Origin: Lytechinus pictus | Lineage: Eukaryota > Echinodermata > Echinoidea > Temnopleuroida > Toxopneustidae | Direction: 5' to 3' | Length of the DNA stretch: 64,000 nucleotides | Assembly: GCF_037042905.1 (NCBI RefSeq) | Contig: NC_087252.1 | Coordinates: 37,370,056-37,434,055 of the forward strand | Part shown: positions 24,901-38,892 of the stretch, one piece after another | How positions within the stretch are numbered: the stretch's first letter is position 1 | Layout of the letters: every line of letters starts with the position of its first letter | The notes under the pieces: model-generated | Database searches by the model: none | The model's input: the letters and a program-made list of their open reading frames with translations, nothing else | What the model was told of the DNA's origin: nothing | Program-made: the position numbers and the translations under genes

Positions 24901-27900
24901 GGGTTAACAAATCATAGGTCGTGGATATTTAAAAAGTATATTATGTACAGCTACTCGATCTATTTGAAGCAAAATTTGTGGGAACTTTAAAAGCATGTTG
25001 GATATAATAAGATAATCAACAACTAATAAATGAATAAGCTTGAAGAAATGTCAATATTCGACTGGAACGAATCAAACACTATTCACCCTCTTTAACATGT
25101 CTAAACAAAAATTGGGGAAAAGGGGGCAAATTAGACACATTCCATGAGGTACTATTAAAAATTGCCTGCACTCGGAATAAGAAGAATAAGCTTGCAAGAT
25201 GGCACGGAATACATGAGTTTGAAGAGCTGCATCATTATAACTCACATTCTTGCTTTCTCAATGGACCCACATGTGAGGTATCTCTGCACCTGAGCCTGAT
25301 TCACGCCGAAGATACTGGTCCATGACAAGGTTCCACCAATCAAAATCCCCCATATCGTGTGACGTTGTGTGACGTCAGTGCTAAAACTGAAGAAAAAAAA
25401 AAGACAATCTGGGGAGTGTTTCATCAACATTTCTGTCTGACAAGTTGTCAGATCTGACAACTTTCCTTGATGTTGATTGGCTAAGGAGCACTGTTACTAT
25501 GGCAACTGTCGGATAAAATGGGACTTGTCGGATAAAACGTCCGACAAGTCCTTTCATGAAACGCTCCCCGGGTGAGCATTTCATCAAAGGACGTGTCGGG
25601 CGGTTTATCCGACAATTTCCTTTTCCTGTCTGTCATCCTATCAAAATCAAGGAAAGTTGTCTGAGATCGGACCACCTGTCAGACGCAAATGTTGATAAAA
25701 CGTTCCCCAGATTTTTGTTTTATCACAAGATTTGACTTTTTTCTATCCATCCACATAAAGCTTTAAATCGAGTAGGGGCGCCGTCTCCGGGTGCTCGCAT
25801 CACATGTTTTTTACAAGTAAAGAACGGGGGGGGGGGTGAGAAAGAGGAGTACAATAGAACTTGAGTTCTCCTATCTATCCATCGATCTACCTATATCTAC
25901 CTATCTATATATCTTTTTTAACTGTGAATCTATCTATTTTATAATATAAATCTATTTTATAATATGAAATAGATAAATCACAAATTCACACAAGATAACA
26001 TATTATGTTCTCTTGTGTATTAATTTCTATTACTTTTTTTTTCATTTATATATTCATTCGTTCATTCACTGATTCATTATTATCATTGTTTTTATTTGTT
26101 ATTATTGTTATTATCATCATTATTATTGTTTCTATCATATTTTATCGTTTTATGGGGTTGGTAACATTCCATACCCAGCCTTGTTTAGTGTGATTCCCGT
26201 GACTGTCATGACTCTAAAAAAAATGAAAAGGCACTGATGCTTCTTTCTTTTTAACTTACATCCATAAGTTCATTCTATCGTCGACCGATGAAGCAATCTG
26301 CCAAGCATTGCCTATCCCACCAACTCTGAGGGCGCCCTGGATGATGACGGCGATGAAACCGACTACCATCAATGTCATCTGAAAAACGTCAGTCCAAAGA
26401 ACAGCTTTCATCCCTCCCTGAAGATAAGAATAAAAAATGGATATGTACTACGTTTGTTCATATTGATTTTTATATCAGGGCCCTCAAGGACAGCAGTTTG
26501 TGTAAGTGATTGCGATTTGTTCATGGCCAGCCCCTCCTCTCCTTTCAAAACCGTTCTGCGCCTACTGCCAGAAATCTGCACGAAACTGCCCCCCCCCCCC
26601 CCCGTGGCGGACCGTGACCACTGAACTGGAAATACGTATTTCCAGTTCAGTGACCGTGACCCGGAGGAGACAAAGCATTGGAGGGGCACAGCATTGTTCA
26701 CAAAGAATACAGTGCCCCTCCAATGTTTTGTCTCCTCCGGGTCACGGTCCGCCACTGCCCCCCCCCCCCCCATGGGCAGCTATACAGGTACATAACTTTG
26801 ATCCTAAAAAAGCTTGTGCCAAGTTTTCAAAGTTTTAGGCCTACATAATTATGTTCCGTGACAAAAGAAACTTTCCAACGGAATTGAGCCATTGTATCCC
26901 TTTATCATCAAGTGCCGCGCCTCTAATTTCTTAAGATTGCAATAATATCTAAATTAGAATGAACATCTCAATGTAATATTTCATTTAAAAACAAAAAAAT
27001 TTTGAAATTGTTTTTAAATACACTTATTTAATACTTAATATATTTAGAACGCAATCTGTTTCCTTCTTTTTTTAGAGAGAGAGAGGCGGGGGGTCGACCA
27101 CAACCATGGTAATTTTAAGGAATATAAAGAACAAAACATAACAAAACAAAAACATAAACGCCAAGTCAAATAACAGCAGAGCAATATATTTCTACACTGC
27201 AAAAAAAATGGTGTTGATTTAGCACCAGCCCACACGAGAGAAGTATTGAAACAACACCAGTTTGGAATCAAACCGATGCCTTTTTAATACTAATTGACGT
27301 TGAATAAACACCAGTCTGGTGTTAGACCAAAACGAAACTGGTGTTGTTCAACACTTCTCTGGTGTGGACATACATAGATTTCGGGCTGGTGTTAAATCAA
27401 CACCAGAGCTTTGGCAGTGTATGAGTTTATTTTGTGAAATGGATTTTCGAGTTTTTTGGTTAATATTATCATACTTACTATTGTGGTATAAAGCGTGCAG
27501 ACAATACCGATAGCGAAAACCGATCCCCATAGATTTAATCCTGTCACTGTGTGTATTTCAATAAAGAACAAAATCACATTATTAAAGGACAAACATAGTA
27601 GGGGGACACAATACCAAATGTCCCCCTACTTTTTTTGGTCTTATGATGGTAACAAATACATCATCAAAATCGAAATAAAACATGTATGTTAGGACGAGAT
27701 GACCTTACTTTTGAGATGATAACCTTTTTTCTTTCTTTTTTGCTTGTCAAATTTATTTTCGTCCAAATGACCTCTTAAATTTGTTGAATTTGGCTTGTCA
27801 AATTTTCCAGCCCCTTGTCCCCCTACTTTTCGGGAAAGATTTCCGGCCCTGGGGACAAGCCTACCTTAACTAAAAAAACAATTTAAATAAAAAGAGAAAA

Positions 27901-29393
27901 ATCATACAAGCATAACACTGAAAATTTTGTCAAAATCGGGTGTAAAATAAAAAAGTTATGACATTTTGGAGTATCACTTAATTTCACAAAACAGTTATAT
28001 GCACATCCTGGCCTGTATGCAAATGAGAGGACCGATGACGTAATCCACTCACTATTTCCTTTGTATTTTATTATACGAAATATGAAATATTTGCTAATTA
28101 TTGTCATGTGAAACAATGTTTTATTCCTTCCTGAAGATGTGGATTACCAATTTACCATTGTGTAATACTATATGTTTTAGTCAAGTTGGTCCTCACTGCT
28201 AACTCTGTCAAAAATGAAATACTGTAAATTATGATTCAAACAATACAAAACAAAATAAATAGTGAGTGAAGGACATCATCGACTGTTTCATTTGCATGCC
28301 ACTGAGTTGTGAATATAACTGTTTTGTGAAAAATAGGCGAAACTTTGTTATTTTACATCCGATTTCGATGATTTTTTAGCGTCATGATTCTTCAAGTTTT
28401 CTCTATTTTATTCAAATCACCATTTTTCTGGGGTGGACTTGACCTTTGATATGCACATAAACTAATAGGAATATGCGTATATTCTTCATTATATTTAAAT
28501 CGTCCATTAGAGTTCTTCATGCTTTGATTGCCCTTCGGCAGTTCTGATTAAGGGCCACACGGAATGGCTTTGAATGGGGGGAAATGCGTCATACCAAAAT
28601 GGTAATTTTCGTTTAGTGGTACACGTATACTGATTGGGCTAATTATTGTCATGTGAAACAATGTTTTATTCCTTCCTGAAGATGTGGATTACCATTGTGT
28701 AATACTATATGTTTCAGTCAAGTTGGTCCTCACTGCCAACTCTGTAAAAAATGAAATATTGTAAATTATGATTCAAACAATACAAAACAAAATAAATAGT
28801 GAGTGAAGGACATCATCGACTGTTTCATTTGCATGCCACTGAGTTGTGAATATAACTGTTTTGTGAAAAATGAGCAAAACTTTCTTATTTTACATCAGAT
28901 TTCGACGAAATTTTCAGCGTCATGATTCTTTGATTTTTCTCTGTTCATTTATTCAAATCTACATTTTTCTGGGTGGACTTGACCTTTGATATGCACATAA
29001 ACTAATGGGAATATGCGTATATTCTTCATTAAAATTAAATCGTCCATTAGAGTTCTTCATGCTTTGATTGCCCTTCGGCAGTTCTGATTAAGGGCCACAC
29101 GGAATGGCTTTGAATGGGGGGAAATGCGTCATACCAAAATGGTAATTTTCGTTTAGTGGTACACGTATACTGATTGGGCCGGACCCCCACCCCCCCCCCC
29201 CCCCCACTTCCCTCAACGAAGCAGACTCCATTCCAACAATATTCAGGTCATGGTGTACAGAACTAATCATATCATCATCCCGAACACGCTTGAAACATGC
29301 ATTTAAAAAATATATCTTTAAAATATTTTCCCCATTTCGAGGCACTGTCGACCCCTACTAGCTACATATATGCGCTAGCCGCTATGTGCTCTT

Positions 29394-29431
<38 letters not shown>

Positions 29432-32400
29432 CATAATGAGATGAGGCAAGGCCAACTCAACAGATGACGCAGGACACCATTATTTGCTTTAGCTTTCGTC
29501 TTTTAATTGAGACTTCGTCAGAAGCGTCTGAAAAATATAAGGAGATACAACATCCAAGTTTGTTTTGCACATCAATGAATTATCACCAAGTTGAATATAT
29601 TCCACAATGACAAATTAATGAATGAACAGATAAATAAATTAATGAATGATAAATAATTAATTCAATTAAAATAATAATGACATAAATGAAAAAGACATAC
29701 CTGTAATTACAGACTATTGTGATAGTTAAGTATGACCGTATCCTATCTCGTTCTTTAGGAAAGTGGCAAAAATTGCCAAAAGAAAACATTGGTTGCTAGG
29801 TGGTGAAAGCGCAAAGCGCATTGGTAATGCGCATAAAATTTATGTCACAATGAGTATGAATATTCATGATATTAGATATCGTAAGCTGGAGGATGATGAC
29901 GAAAACATTGTTTCTTACAAGCATAGTAATCAAATCTCTATGAAACGATATAAATTTTGAAATCAAATCGAGTAAAGATTATAAATAAAATTGTTGATAA
30001 TTCGCGTAATGACCAAAAGTCTCACTTCTCAAGCTTGGGTCATCTAGAAAGCACTTAACAAATACATAACAATAAGTATAAAAAAATCATTTAATTAGTG
30101 ACACTGATGTAACAAATGTGACCATGCACATCAATAAATTATCACCAAGTTGAATATATTCCATAATGACAAATTAATGAATGAACAGATAAATAAATTA
30201 ATGAATAATAAATAATTAATTCAATTAAAATAATAATGATATAAATGAAAAAGACATACCTGTAATTACAGTCTATTGTGATAGTTAAGTATGACCGTAT
30301 CCTATCTCGTTCTTTAGGAAAGTGGCAAAAATTGCAAAAAGAAAACATTGGTTGCAAGGTGATGAAAGCGCAAAGCGCATTGGTAATGCGCATATAATTT
30401 ATGTCACAATGAGTATGAATATTCATGATATTAGATATCGTAAGCTGGAGGATGATGACGAAAACATTGTTTCTTACAAGCATTAACTTAAATCTCTATG
30501 AAACGATATAAATTTTGAAATCAAATTGAGTAAAGATTATAAATAAAATTGTTGATAATTCGCGTAATGACCAAAAGTCTCACTTCTCAAGCTTGGGTCA
30601 TCTAGAAATCACCTAACAAATACATAACAATAAGTATTAAAAATAATTTAATCATTTAATTAGTGACACTGATGTAACAAATGTGACCCACGATTGAGGT
30701 TAATTAGAAAATATCTATTCTTCTACATTGATGCCGTTTGGTACAAGTGTCTTAAGTTTCAGAATCCAATATGACTCTCGTTTGAGTATGATTGATTCAT
30801 GCTGTTTTCTGATAAGTTCTATTCCTACAATTTGAATATCATCTGTGGAATGATTATCAGAACTGAAGTGGGCAGCAATTGGGATTTCCTTGCGTCTACT
30901 CGTGTGATATTTCTTTATGTCTGATCGTGTGTTGCACATTCTTGTGTACAGTGTATTAGTAGTCTTCCCGACATACTGTTTGTTGCAGCGTTTGCAAGTA
31001 ATGAGATATAATACCCATGAAGATTTGCAATTGATTTGCTGAGTAATTGGGAATTTCTCTCCTGTTACTGTGCTTACGAAATATTTAGTGTTCAACATGA
31101 ATGGACAGATACAACATTTCTTAGCTTCGCATTTGGATGAGCCCATGTGTTCACTCTGATTGTTTTCAGAGTTGACTGAAACACGGGACGATACTAATAA
31201 GTCTTGAAGAGAGCGGCATCGTCTAAATGCGATAAGGGGTGGTTCTGGAAATATTTCCTTTGTCACTTCAGATTGATGAAGAATGTCCATGTGTTTGCGA
31301 GCAATTTGGGCAACTTTACGCAGGTTGGGGTGATAGGTGAGCACAAGAGGTGCACAAGAGGTGCACAAGAGGTGCTCACCTATCACCCCAACCTGCGTAA
31401 AGTTGCCCAAATTGCTCGCAAACACATGGACATTCTTCATCAATCTGAAGTGACAAAGGAAATATTTCCAGAACCACCCCTTATCGCATTTAGACGATGC
31501 CGCTCTCTTCAAGACTTATTAGTATCGTCCCGTGTTTCAGTCAACTCTGAAAACAATCAGAGTGAACACATGGGCTCATCCAAATGCGAAGCTAAGAAAT
31601 GTTGTATCTGTCCATTCATGTTGAACACTAAATATTTCGTAAGCACAGTAACAGGAGAGAAATTCCCAATTACTCAGCAAATCAATTGCAAATCTTCATG
31701 GGTATTATATCTCATTACTTGCAAACGCTGCAACAAACAGTATGTCGGGAAGACTACTAATACACTGTACACAAGAATGTGCAACACACGATCAGACATA
31801 AAGAAATATCACACGAGTAGACGCAAGGAAATCCCAATTGCTGCCCACTTCAGTTCTGATAATCATTCCACAGATGATATTCAAATTGTAGGAATAGAAC
31901 TTATCAGAAAACAGCATGAATCAATCATACTCAAACGAGAGTCATATTGGATTCTGAAACTTAAGACACTTGTACCAAACGGCATCAATGTAGAAGAATA
32001 GATATTTTCTAATTAACCTCAATCGTGGGTCACATTTGTTACATCAGTGTCACTAATTAAATGATTAAATTATTTTTAATACTTATTGTTATGTATTTGT
32101 TAGGTGATTTCTAGATGACCCAAGCTTGAGAAGTGAGACTTTTGGTCATTACGCGAATTATCAACAATTTTATTTATAATCTTTACTCAATTTGATTTCA
32201 AAATTTATATCGTTTCATAGAGATTTAAGTTAATGCTTGTAAGAAACAATGTTTTCGTCATCATCCTCCAGCTTACGATATCTAATATCATGAATATTCA
32301 TACTCATTGTGACATAAATTATATGCGCATTACCAATGCGCTTTGCGCTTTCATCACCTAGCAACCAATGTTTTCTTTTTGCAATTTTTGCCACTTTCCT

Positions 32401-35255
32401 AAAGAACGAGATAGGATACGGTCATACTTAACTATCACAATAGTCTGTAATTACAGGTATGTCTTTTTCATTTATATCATTATTATTTTAATTGAATTAA
32501 TTATTTATTATTCATTAATTTATTTATCTGTTCATTCATTAATTTGTCATTATGGAATATATTCAACTTGGTGATAATTTATTGATGTGCATGGTCACAT
32601 TTGTTACATCAGTGTCACTAATTAAATGATTTTTTTATACTTATTGTTATGTATTTGTTAAGTGCTTTCTAGATGACCCAAGCTTGAGAAGTGAGACTTT
32701 TGGTCATTACGCGAATTATCAACAATTTTATTTATAATCTTTACTCGATTTGATTTCAAAATTTATATCGTTTCATAGAGATTTGATTACTATGCTTGTA
32801 AGAAACAATGTTTTCGTCATCATCCTCCAGCTTACGATATCTAATATCATGAATATTCATACTCATTGTGACATAAATTTTATGCGCATTACCAATGCGC
32901 TTTGCGCTTTCACCACCTAGCAACCAATGTTTTCTTTTGGCAATTTTTGCCACTTTCCTAAAGAACGAGATAGGATACGGTCATACTTAACTATCACAAT
33001 AGTCTGTAATTACAGGTATGTCTTTTTCATTTATGTCATTATTATTTTAATTGAATTAATTATTTATCATTCATTAATTTATTTATCTGTTCATTCATTA
33101 ATTTGTCATTGTGGAATATATTCAACTTGGTGATAATTCATTGATGTGCAAAACAAACTTGGATGTTGTATCTCCTTATATTTTTCAGACGCTTCTGACG
33201 AAGTCTCAATTAAAAGACGAAAGCTAAAGCAAATAATGGTGTCCTGCGTCATCTGTTGAGTTGGCCTTGCCTCATCTCATTATGTTTAATATTCACAACT
33301 CAACAGCGATTGGTAGAAGTAAACTTATCATCACACTATATATATATATATATATATAAACAATTTAGATTTAGATTTAGATTTATTTATTTCCGTTCAA
33401 CATTTTTTTTCAAAAAATAATCAAAGTAACAATACATATGCAATATAATACAGACAGATCAATGAAATTTCGTAACAAATGTTGAATATAAATTAAACAA
33501 AACTACAGTGTGTATATATATGCACACTGCTATACAAACTATACAAACCCCTGTTTGTATATATACACAATGTAAGCATGCACTTGACAATGCATCATCT
33601 GATAAAAATGCACCTGCTTGCACAAATCATTTCGAAATGGAATGCTGCGACGTAAACAATGACATTAAGGTCAATAAAAACATGTTTGTATATATTTATA
33701 TTCTTTTGAGAATTGCTAAAAAAAAAGGTCAAGCTATAGAGCCTTGATATATTACGGGGAAACATTAGTCTGACGGAGTTTTTCTCTCTCAAGATGTTAT
33801 GGCGATAACCCCTGGAGCTGAATAAAATTCATAAAAATAGACGGAATTGAATTTTGATGGAATGTTAAAAAAATACAACCCAGGAAGCAATAAAAGGTCA
33901 ACAGGTGGCATATTGTAGGAAAAAAGCAACATTATTTATTTACATAAACATGAAACACGGCAGAAAGTTCAGAACAATTTTCTTGCCAAACTGGCCAATT
34001 TAAATTTAACAAAGATAATAGCAGGGTACTTTTAACATTCTCATTTTGAAGGCCCATGTTACACGAAGAGATTGAATCAATTATTACAACTATGGAAAGC
34101 CAATCTAGAATGTATAACATTATCGTTCAAATTATTTTCAACATAATTATATTTATGTATTTAGTTTTGGAAATTTACTCGAAGTGCTCGATCGTAGGAT
34201 ACTTTTAATTTGGGGTCATAACAGATTATCTCTTAAAATGTTGCGATTGATCCAATCAATCACAACTATGAGAAGCCTTCAATGGAAGTGTCTAGAATTT
34301 TAATTTTTTTAATGTTTTCTTTCAACATTTCTATAATATTTTATTTATCATATTGATAAATCAGTCAGTGTATAAACTCGGGTGTTAAAATTAACACCAT
34401 TTGGTGTGGAGGAGAGGACCACCACATAAGGTGACGAATTTAAACAGGGGCGGTATTTTGACAATTAAACCTAGTCTAAACTAGAATTTTAAACCACATG
34501 CACCTCTATGGAATGCTTAATTTGCTTCATAATTTTTCTTTATTCGTGGCAAATTCCACACCAATCAAATGAATGGCTTCAACCCTGGGTTTCACACTAT
34601 ACCCTATCCTAAACCTAAGATAAAACCCTATTGCAATTACCCAAACCCTACATCATTGACGAAATTAAACCCGAGCAATTTATTGTCGCAGGAGCAAATG
34701 TAACGTCACCCTGGGGGGTGCACACCGCCATGACCTGCCAACTGAACCGGTTTCTGTCAGTGATCAGTATTGGACATGAATAATGATTTTGTTGAATAGA
34801 TTGCATGGACACATATAAATATAATCTTCTAATGAAATGCTACTTTATCGTAATATAACTTACCAGCATTAAGAGCCAAGGAGGGTGCGTATAGAACAAT
34901 ACCAAGGTAAAAAATCTATATATAAAAAAGGTAAGATGGGATAATAAGAAAGAGCGGAATCCCGTTTCATAAAACTTGGTTTAACAGATTTGCGATAACA
35001 GTTAAAAGCTACTGAAATCATTCAATTTGATTGGCTGATAGTAAACTTGTTACAGAAATTGTGCATTTGAAATATGCTATTATTATACCAAGTCTTTATT
35101 ATTTGTTAAACATGACCCAGGACTATGTTCATATCGATTTTGTAATGTTTATTAAAATAACATGTTATCATAATGATAATTAAAAAAAAAAAATATATAT
35201 ATATATATATATATTAATTACTACATATATATAGTAATTTATATATTACTATATA

Positions 35256-35316
<61 letters not shown>

Positions 35317-36123
35317 TATATATATATATATATATTGCTATGCTCCTTTTAAAATCTACGATTTTATTTTTACGGCATTTACTAAACCTTTTGTGATTAT
35401 TATATATATATATATATATATATATAGTAACTTTTATCTTATTTAAAAAAACAAAGAAATTACAACGTATATTACATTATTTAGTACGAATCGCAATGCA
35501 CAAATCAAACTACCTACACAACCTGAAGAAAAACAATTCAGTGAATGGAAACAAACAAAAAAACTATACAAAAAATACCCCCCCCCAAAAAAAAAATAGA
35601 ATAAATAAGATAAGGATAGCCCCTCTCCCACCGTAATATCTCAAGCGCTAGAGAAAAACTCTGCACAATTTTTGAGTGGTCTATTTTATCGTTTATAACT
35701 CGTTTCTATTTTGCTTTTCCTTTTTTTTTTTGGGGGGGGGGGGTCTAAAAACATTCACACCCGATGTTGGAGAGACGACATTATTATCATTATTATTGAT
35801 ATTATTATTATCATTATTGTTTCTTATCATAATCATTATTATTATTATGATTATTGTTATTATTATTATTATTATTAATGTTATCAATTTTATCCTCATT
35901 ATTATTATCATTACTCGAAAAAATGCCAGTGCCCAAATTAAAATCCCGAATCTTTATCATCTTAGAATTTGATTAATATTCCACTCACCATGTAGAGAAA
36001 GAAAATTCCCATCCCAAGATAGCGAGCAAAGCGATTGAACCGTAACTCTAAGTACTGAAAGAAAATATGATGCAAGATTATTGGGATTATATCGGATAAT
36101 AATGGCTGTAAAGAATCGACATT

Positions 36124-36180
<57 letters not shown>

Positions 36181-38838
36181 GTGTGAAGTTATACATGTAC
36201 TACAGCTTTGGCAACTCTTTTATATTTAAATATTGTGTGAAAGAAATGGATGAAGAGAACAATGGTAGGCGTAGCTTAAATCAAGGTTCCCCAGAGCTAT
36301 CTACCCTTTTTGGAAAAATTGGTGATGCCGAAAAAATGTCTCTGCCGGGAATCGAACCCGGGCCCCCAGCTTTGAACGCCGGTGCCTTAACCACTAGACC
36401 ACAGAGACGGGTTAGTGGTCTAGTGGTTAAGGCACCGGCGTTCAAAGCTTGGGGTCCGGGTTCGATTCCCGGCAGAGACATTTTTTCGGCATCACCTATT
36501 TTTCCAAAAAGGGTAGATAGCTCTGGGGAACCTTGATTTAAGCTACGCCTACCATTGTTCTCTTCATCCATTTCTTTCACACTATATATATATATATACA
36601 CAACAAAAAAAGTAAGTCCCCCCTAAATCAAATTGCTGTAACTTTTGAACAGAACTTTTTTGAGATATGATATTTCGCAGGTAGTTTTCTACACTCATTA
36701 AGCAACTCCTGGTGAAAAATGAAATTTAATCGGTTGAGTCATGCATGAGTAATTAAAGATTGAATTAAAAATGACCATTTTTGAAAGTCACAAGAGTCGA
36801 TTTTCAGATTGTGCTAATACAAAGTTGGGCAAAAGTTGTTTTAGGTGAATTTTATGGTGTTATGCTGTTTTACTATCCATCATTTAGCCACTCCACACAC
36901 AGTTTTGATATCGTATGTTCATGGTTGAGTGAGCACAATGTATTGCAGGGGCCGCGGAAGCGGGGAGAGAAGGGGGGGGGGGGCTTTAGCCCCCCCCCCC
37001 CCAAACTTTTTTTCCAAAAGCATGTACAAAAATGTAGAAATGACCATACGATTGTGATTTTTTGCATGGTCAGCCCCCCCCCCCCCCCCCCACTTTGACA
37101 ACCGTTCCGCGGCCCCTGTATTGTGACGTATCCTCATAGGGGATTATGGTAGTATCATCTACAACTTGTTAGATCATGTTAAAATTTGAAAATGTTGGTG
37201 TCTCCCCCGATTAGCCCCCTCCCTCAATTTAAGATTCTGGATCCACCACTGATTTGTCCATAAATTAAATTGATCATGAGAAATTGTTATGAAAAGAATA
37301 CATTTATGCAGTATAAAGAGTATTCATTCTTAAGTTTTCGAATGTGCTCGCTCAACCATGAAAATGTTTAAAGTTCGGAAAGTGTGTGGTGATAGAAATG
37401 ATGGATGATAAAAACAACAGCTATTAAAGTCTCATTTGAAACCGAATTTGCCCCCAATATTCACCTTATTACCCTTTATAATGAGTCTGTGACATTGAAA
37501 ATACCAATTTTCCCTCTTTGATGCGTGCTCACTCATCCATAAATAAACAAATCGATCTGATTTTTACACAGAATTCTGACCATAGATTGATAAACATTAC
37601 TGCCAAATTACATTGGTAAAGACAGCCTTGAAAAAAAGTTCCACCCTATTGAATAAGGGGCTACTTATTCTTAAACATATGCACCCATAATGTACACAAG
37701 TCTATGAGAGAGGAAGTCAACATTTTAACAAATATGAAATGAGGGTTTGTTTCATGGACGATTTTTGTTACTTCTGCCAACAGTTATTTCATGAAACTTC
37801 GCACATGGCTTCAGAATAACACTTTCCAAAAGGCGCGCACACCAAAATAACCATTCGATACGGCACAGAGTGGGGCCAAGGCCTTGAACTTTCTTCTCAT
37901 TTGCATAATTTTTTTATATTGTGTGCTCACTGATGCATTAAACATCGAAATTTTCATAAAAATCAAATCAAATGAACTATGCAAGGAGGTTTGTGACAGA
38001 TATCCAAAGTTACAAATTGCATTTTTTCCAATAACGTAAAAAAGAGCTAATCACCTCCAACATGTTCATTCAAGCGTGAATGTTTAATCAAACGCCTTTG
38101 AATCATTGAAGCATGTTAATTGGTCATGAACATAACGAAAAAGTTGAGAAAAGATCATTTTCAGTTACCAAAATGAAACAATACATGCCTATGATATTTG
38201 AAAATCGTATTTTTTGTTTTCAGTAAATGTTCATTGAACCGTGAAACGATGAATATTGTTGAAGATACTCTTCCCCAAAATAACTGTCATCATATTCTAT
38301 CATTTTTATTGATAGAAATGTGTAAAAAATCCAATTATAGCAAATTTGGACTTGTGTTTATTCAACCGTGAAATTTAGCAAAAAAGTTGTATCGTCTTTT
38401 AGAAAGTACCTTTTACAAACCTTCTGACTATTTTTCATGATGAGAATGTGGAATTCGTTCCAATAAAATGGAATCAAAGTAATGATATTTGGCTTGTGAC
38501 TTTTGAAAAGTGACATTTTTGCCTTTTGACGGTGCTCACTTGAAGCATGACGTAAAATACGTCCATGACATTTACTCAGAGGATAGCTTATAAAATTACC
38601 TACACGCTCATGTAAAAATGTATTAAAAACTCGCATGGGTTCGGAAATTATTGATGTTTGTTTAAGGGGGGACTTACTTTTTTTGTTGTGTATATATATA
38701 TATATAGAGAGGGTATATAGGGTAGATAGCTCTGGGGAACCGTGATTTAAGCTACGCCTACCATTGTTCTCTTCATCCATTTCTTTCACACAATATTTAG
38801 ATAAAAGAGTTGCCAAAGCTGTAGTACATGTATAACTT

Positions 38839-38892
<54 letters not shown>

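Larger units (their letters stand above)
29431..33285. repeat. 3,855 bp near-perfect palindrome of two head-to-head Penelope-like copies
   Basis: Left and right arms (about 1,914 nt each) mirror around position 31358: paired coordinates add to 62716 at both the outer ends and the centre, so there is no net indel. I found only two or three mismatches (for example near 30263 and 30357). The spacer is 27 nt (31345-31371), made of AAGAGGTGCAC repeats. Each arm carries a truncated Penelope-like ORF, two tandem ~559 bp noncoding blocks and an outer hammerhead-like motif. In intron 3 of the SLC5A-like gene. Confidence 0.92.
36178..36596. repeat. Inverted pair of tRNA-like units with shared flanks
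   Basis: About 170 bp arms (36236-36408 and 36412-36585) mirror each other: GAAATGGATGAAGAGAAC, AAATCAAGGTTCCCCAGAG, GGGTAGATAGCTCTGGGG and a tRNA-like core in each arm. (TA)n runs flank it. A third arm-like copy without the tRNA part is at 38710-38850. Confidence 0.88.

Noticed and set aside
26408..26838. Frames of 110-121 codons on both strands
   Set aside because: They cross a hairpin and C-runs; no domain similarity.
30715..32001. Two full 265-codon ORFs as independent proteins
   Set aside because: The first ~55 codons of each are the antisense of the other arm. Only the part beyond the palindrome centre is protein-like.
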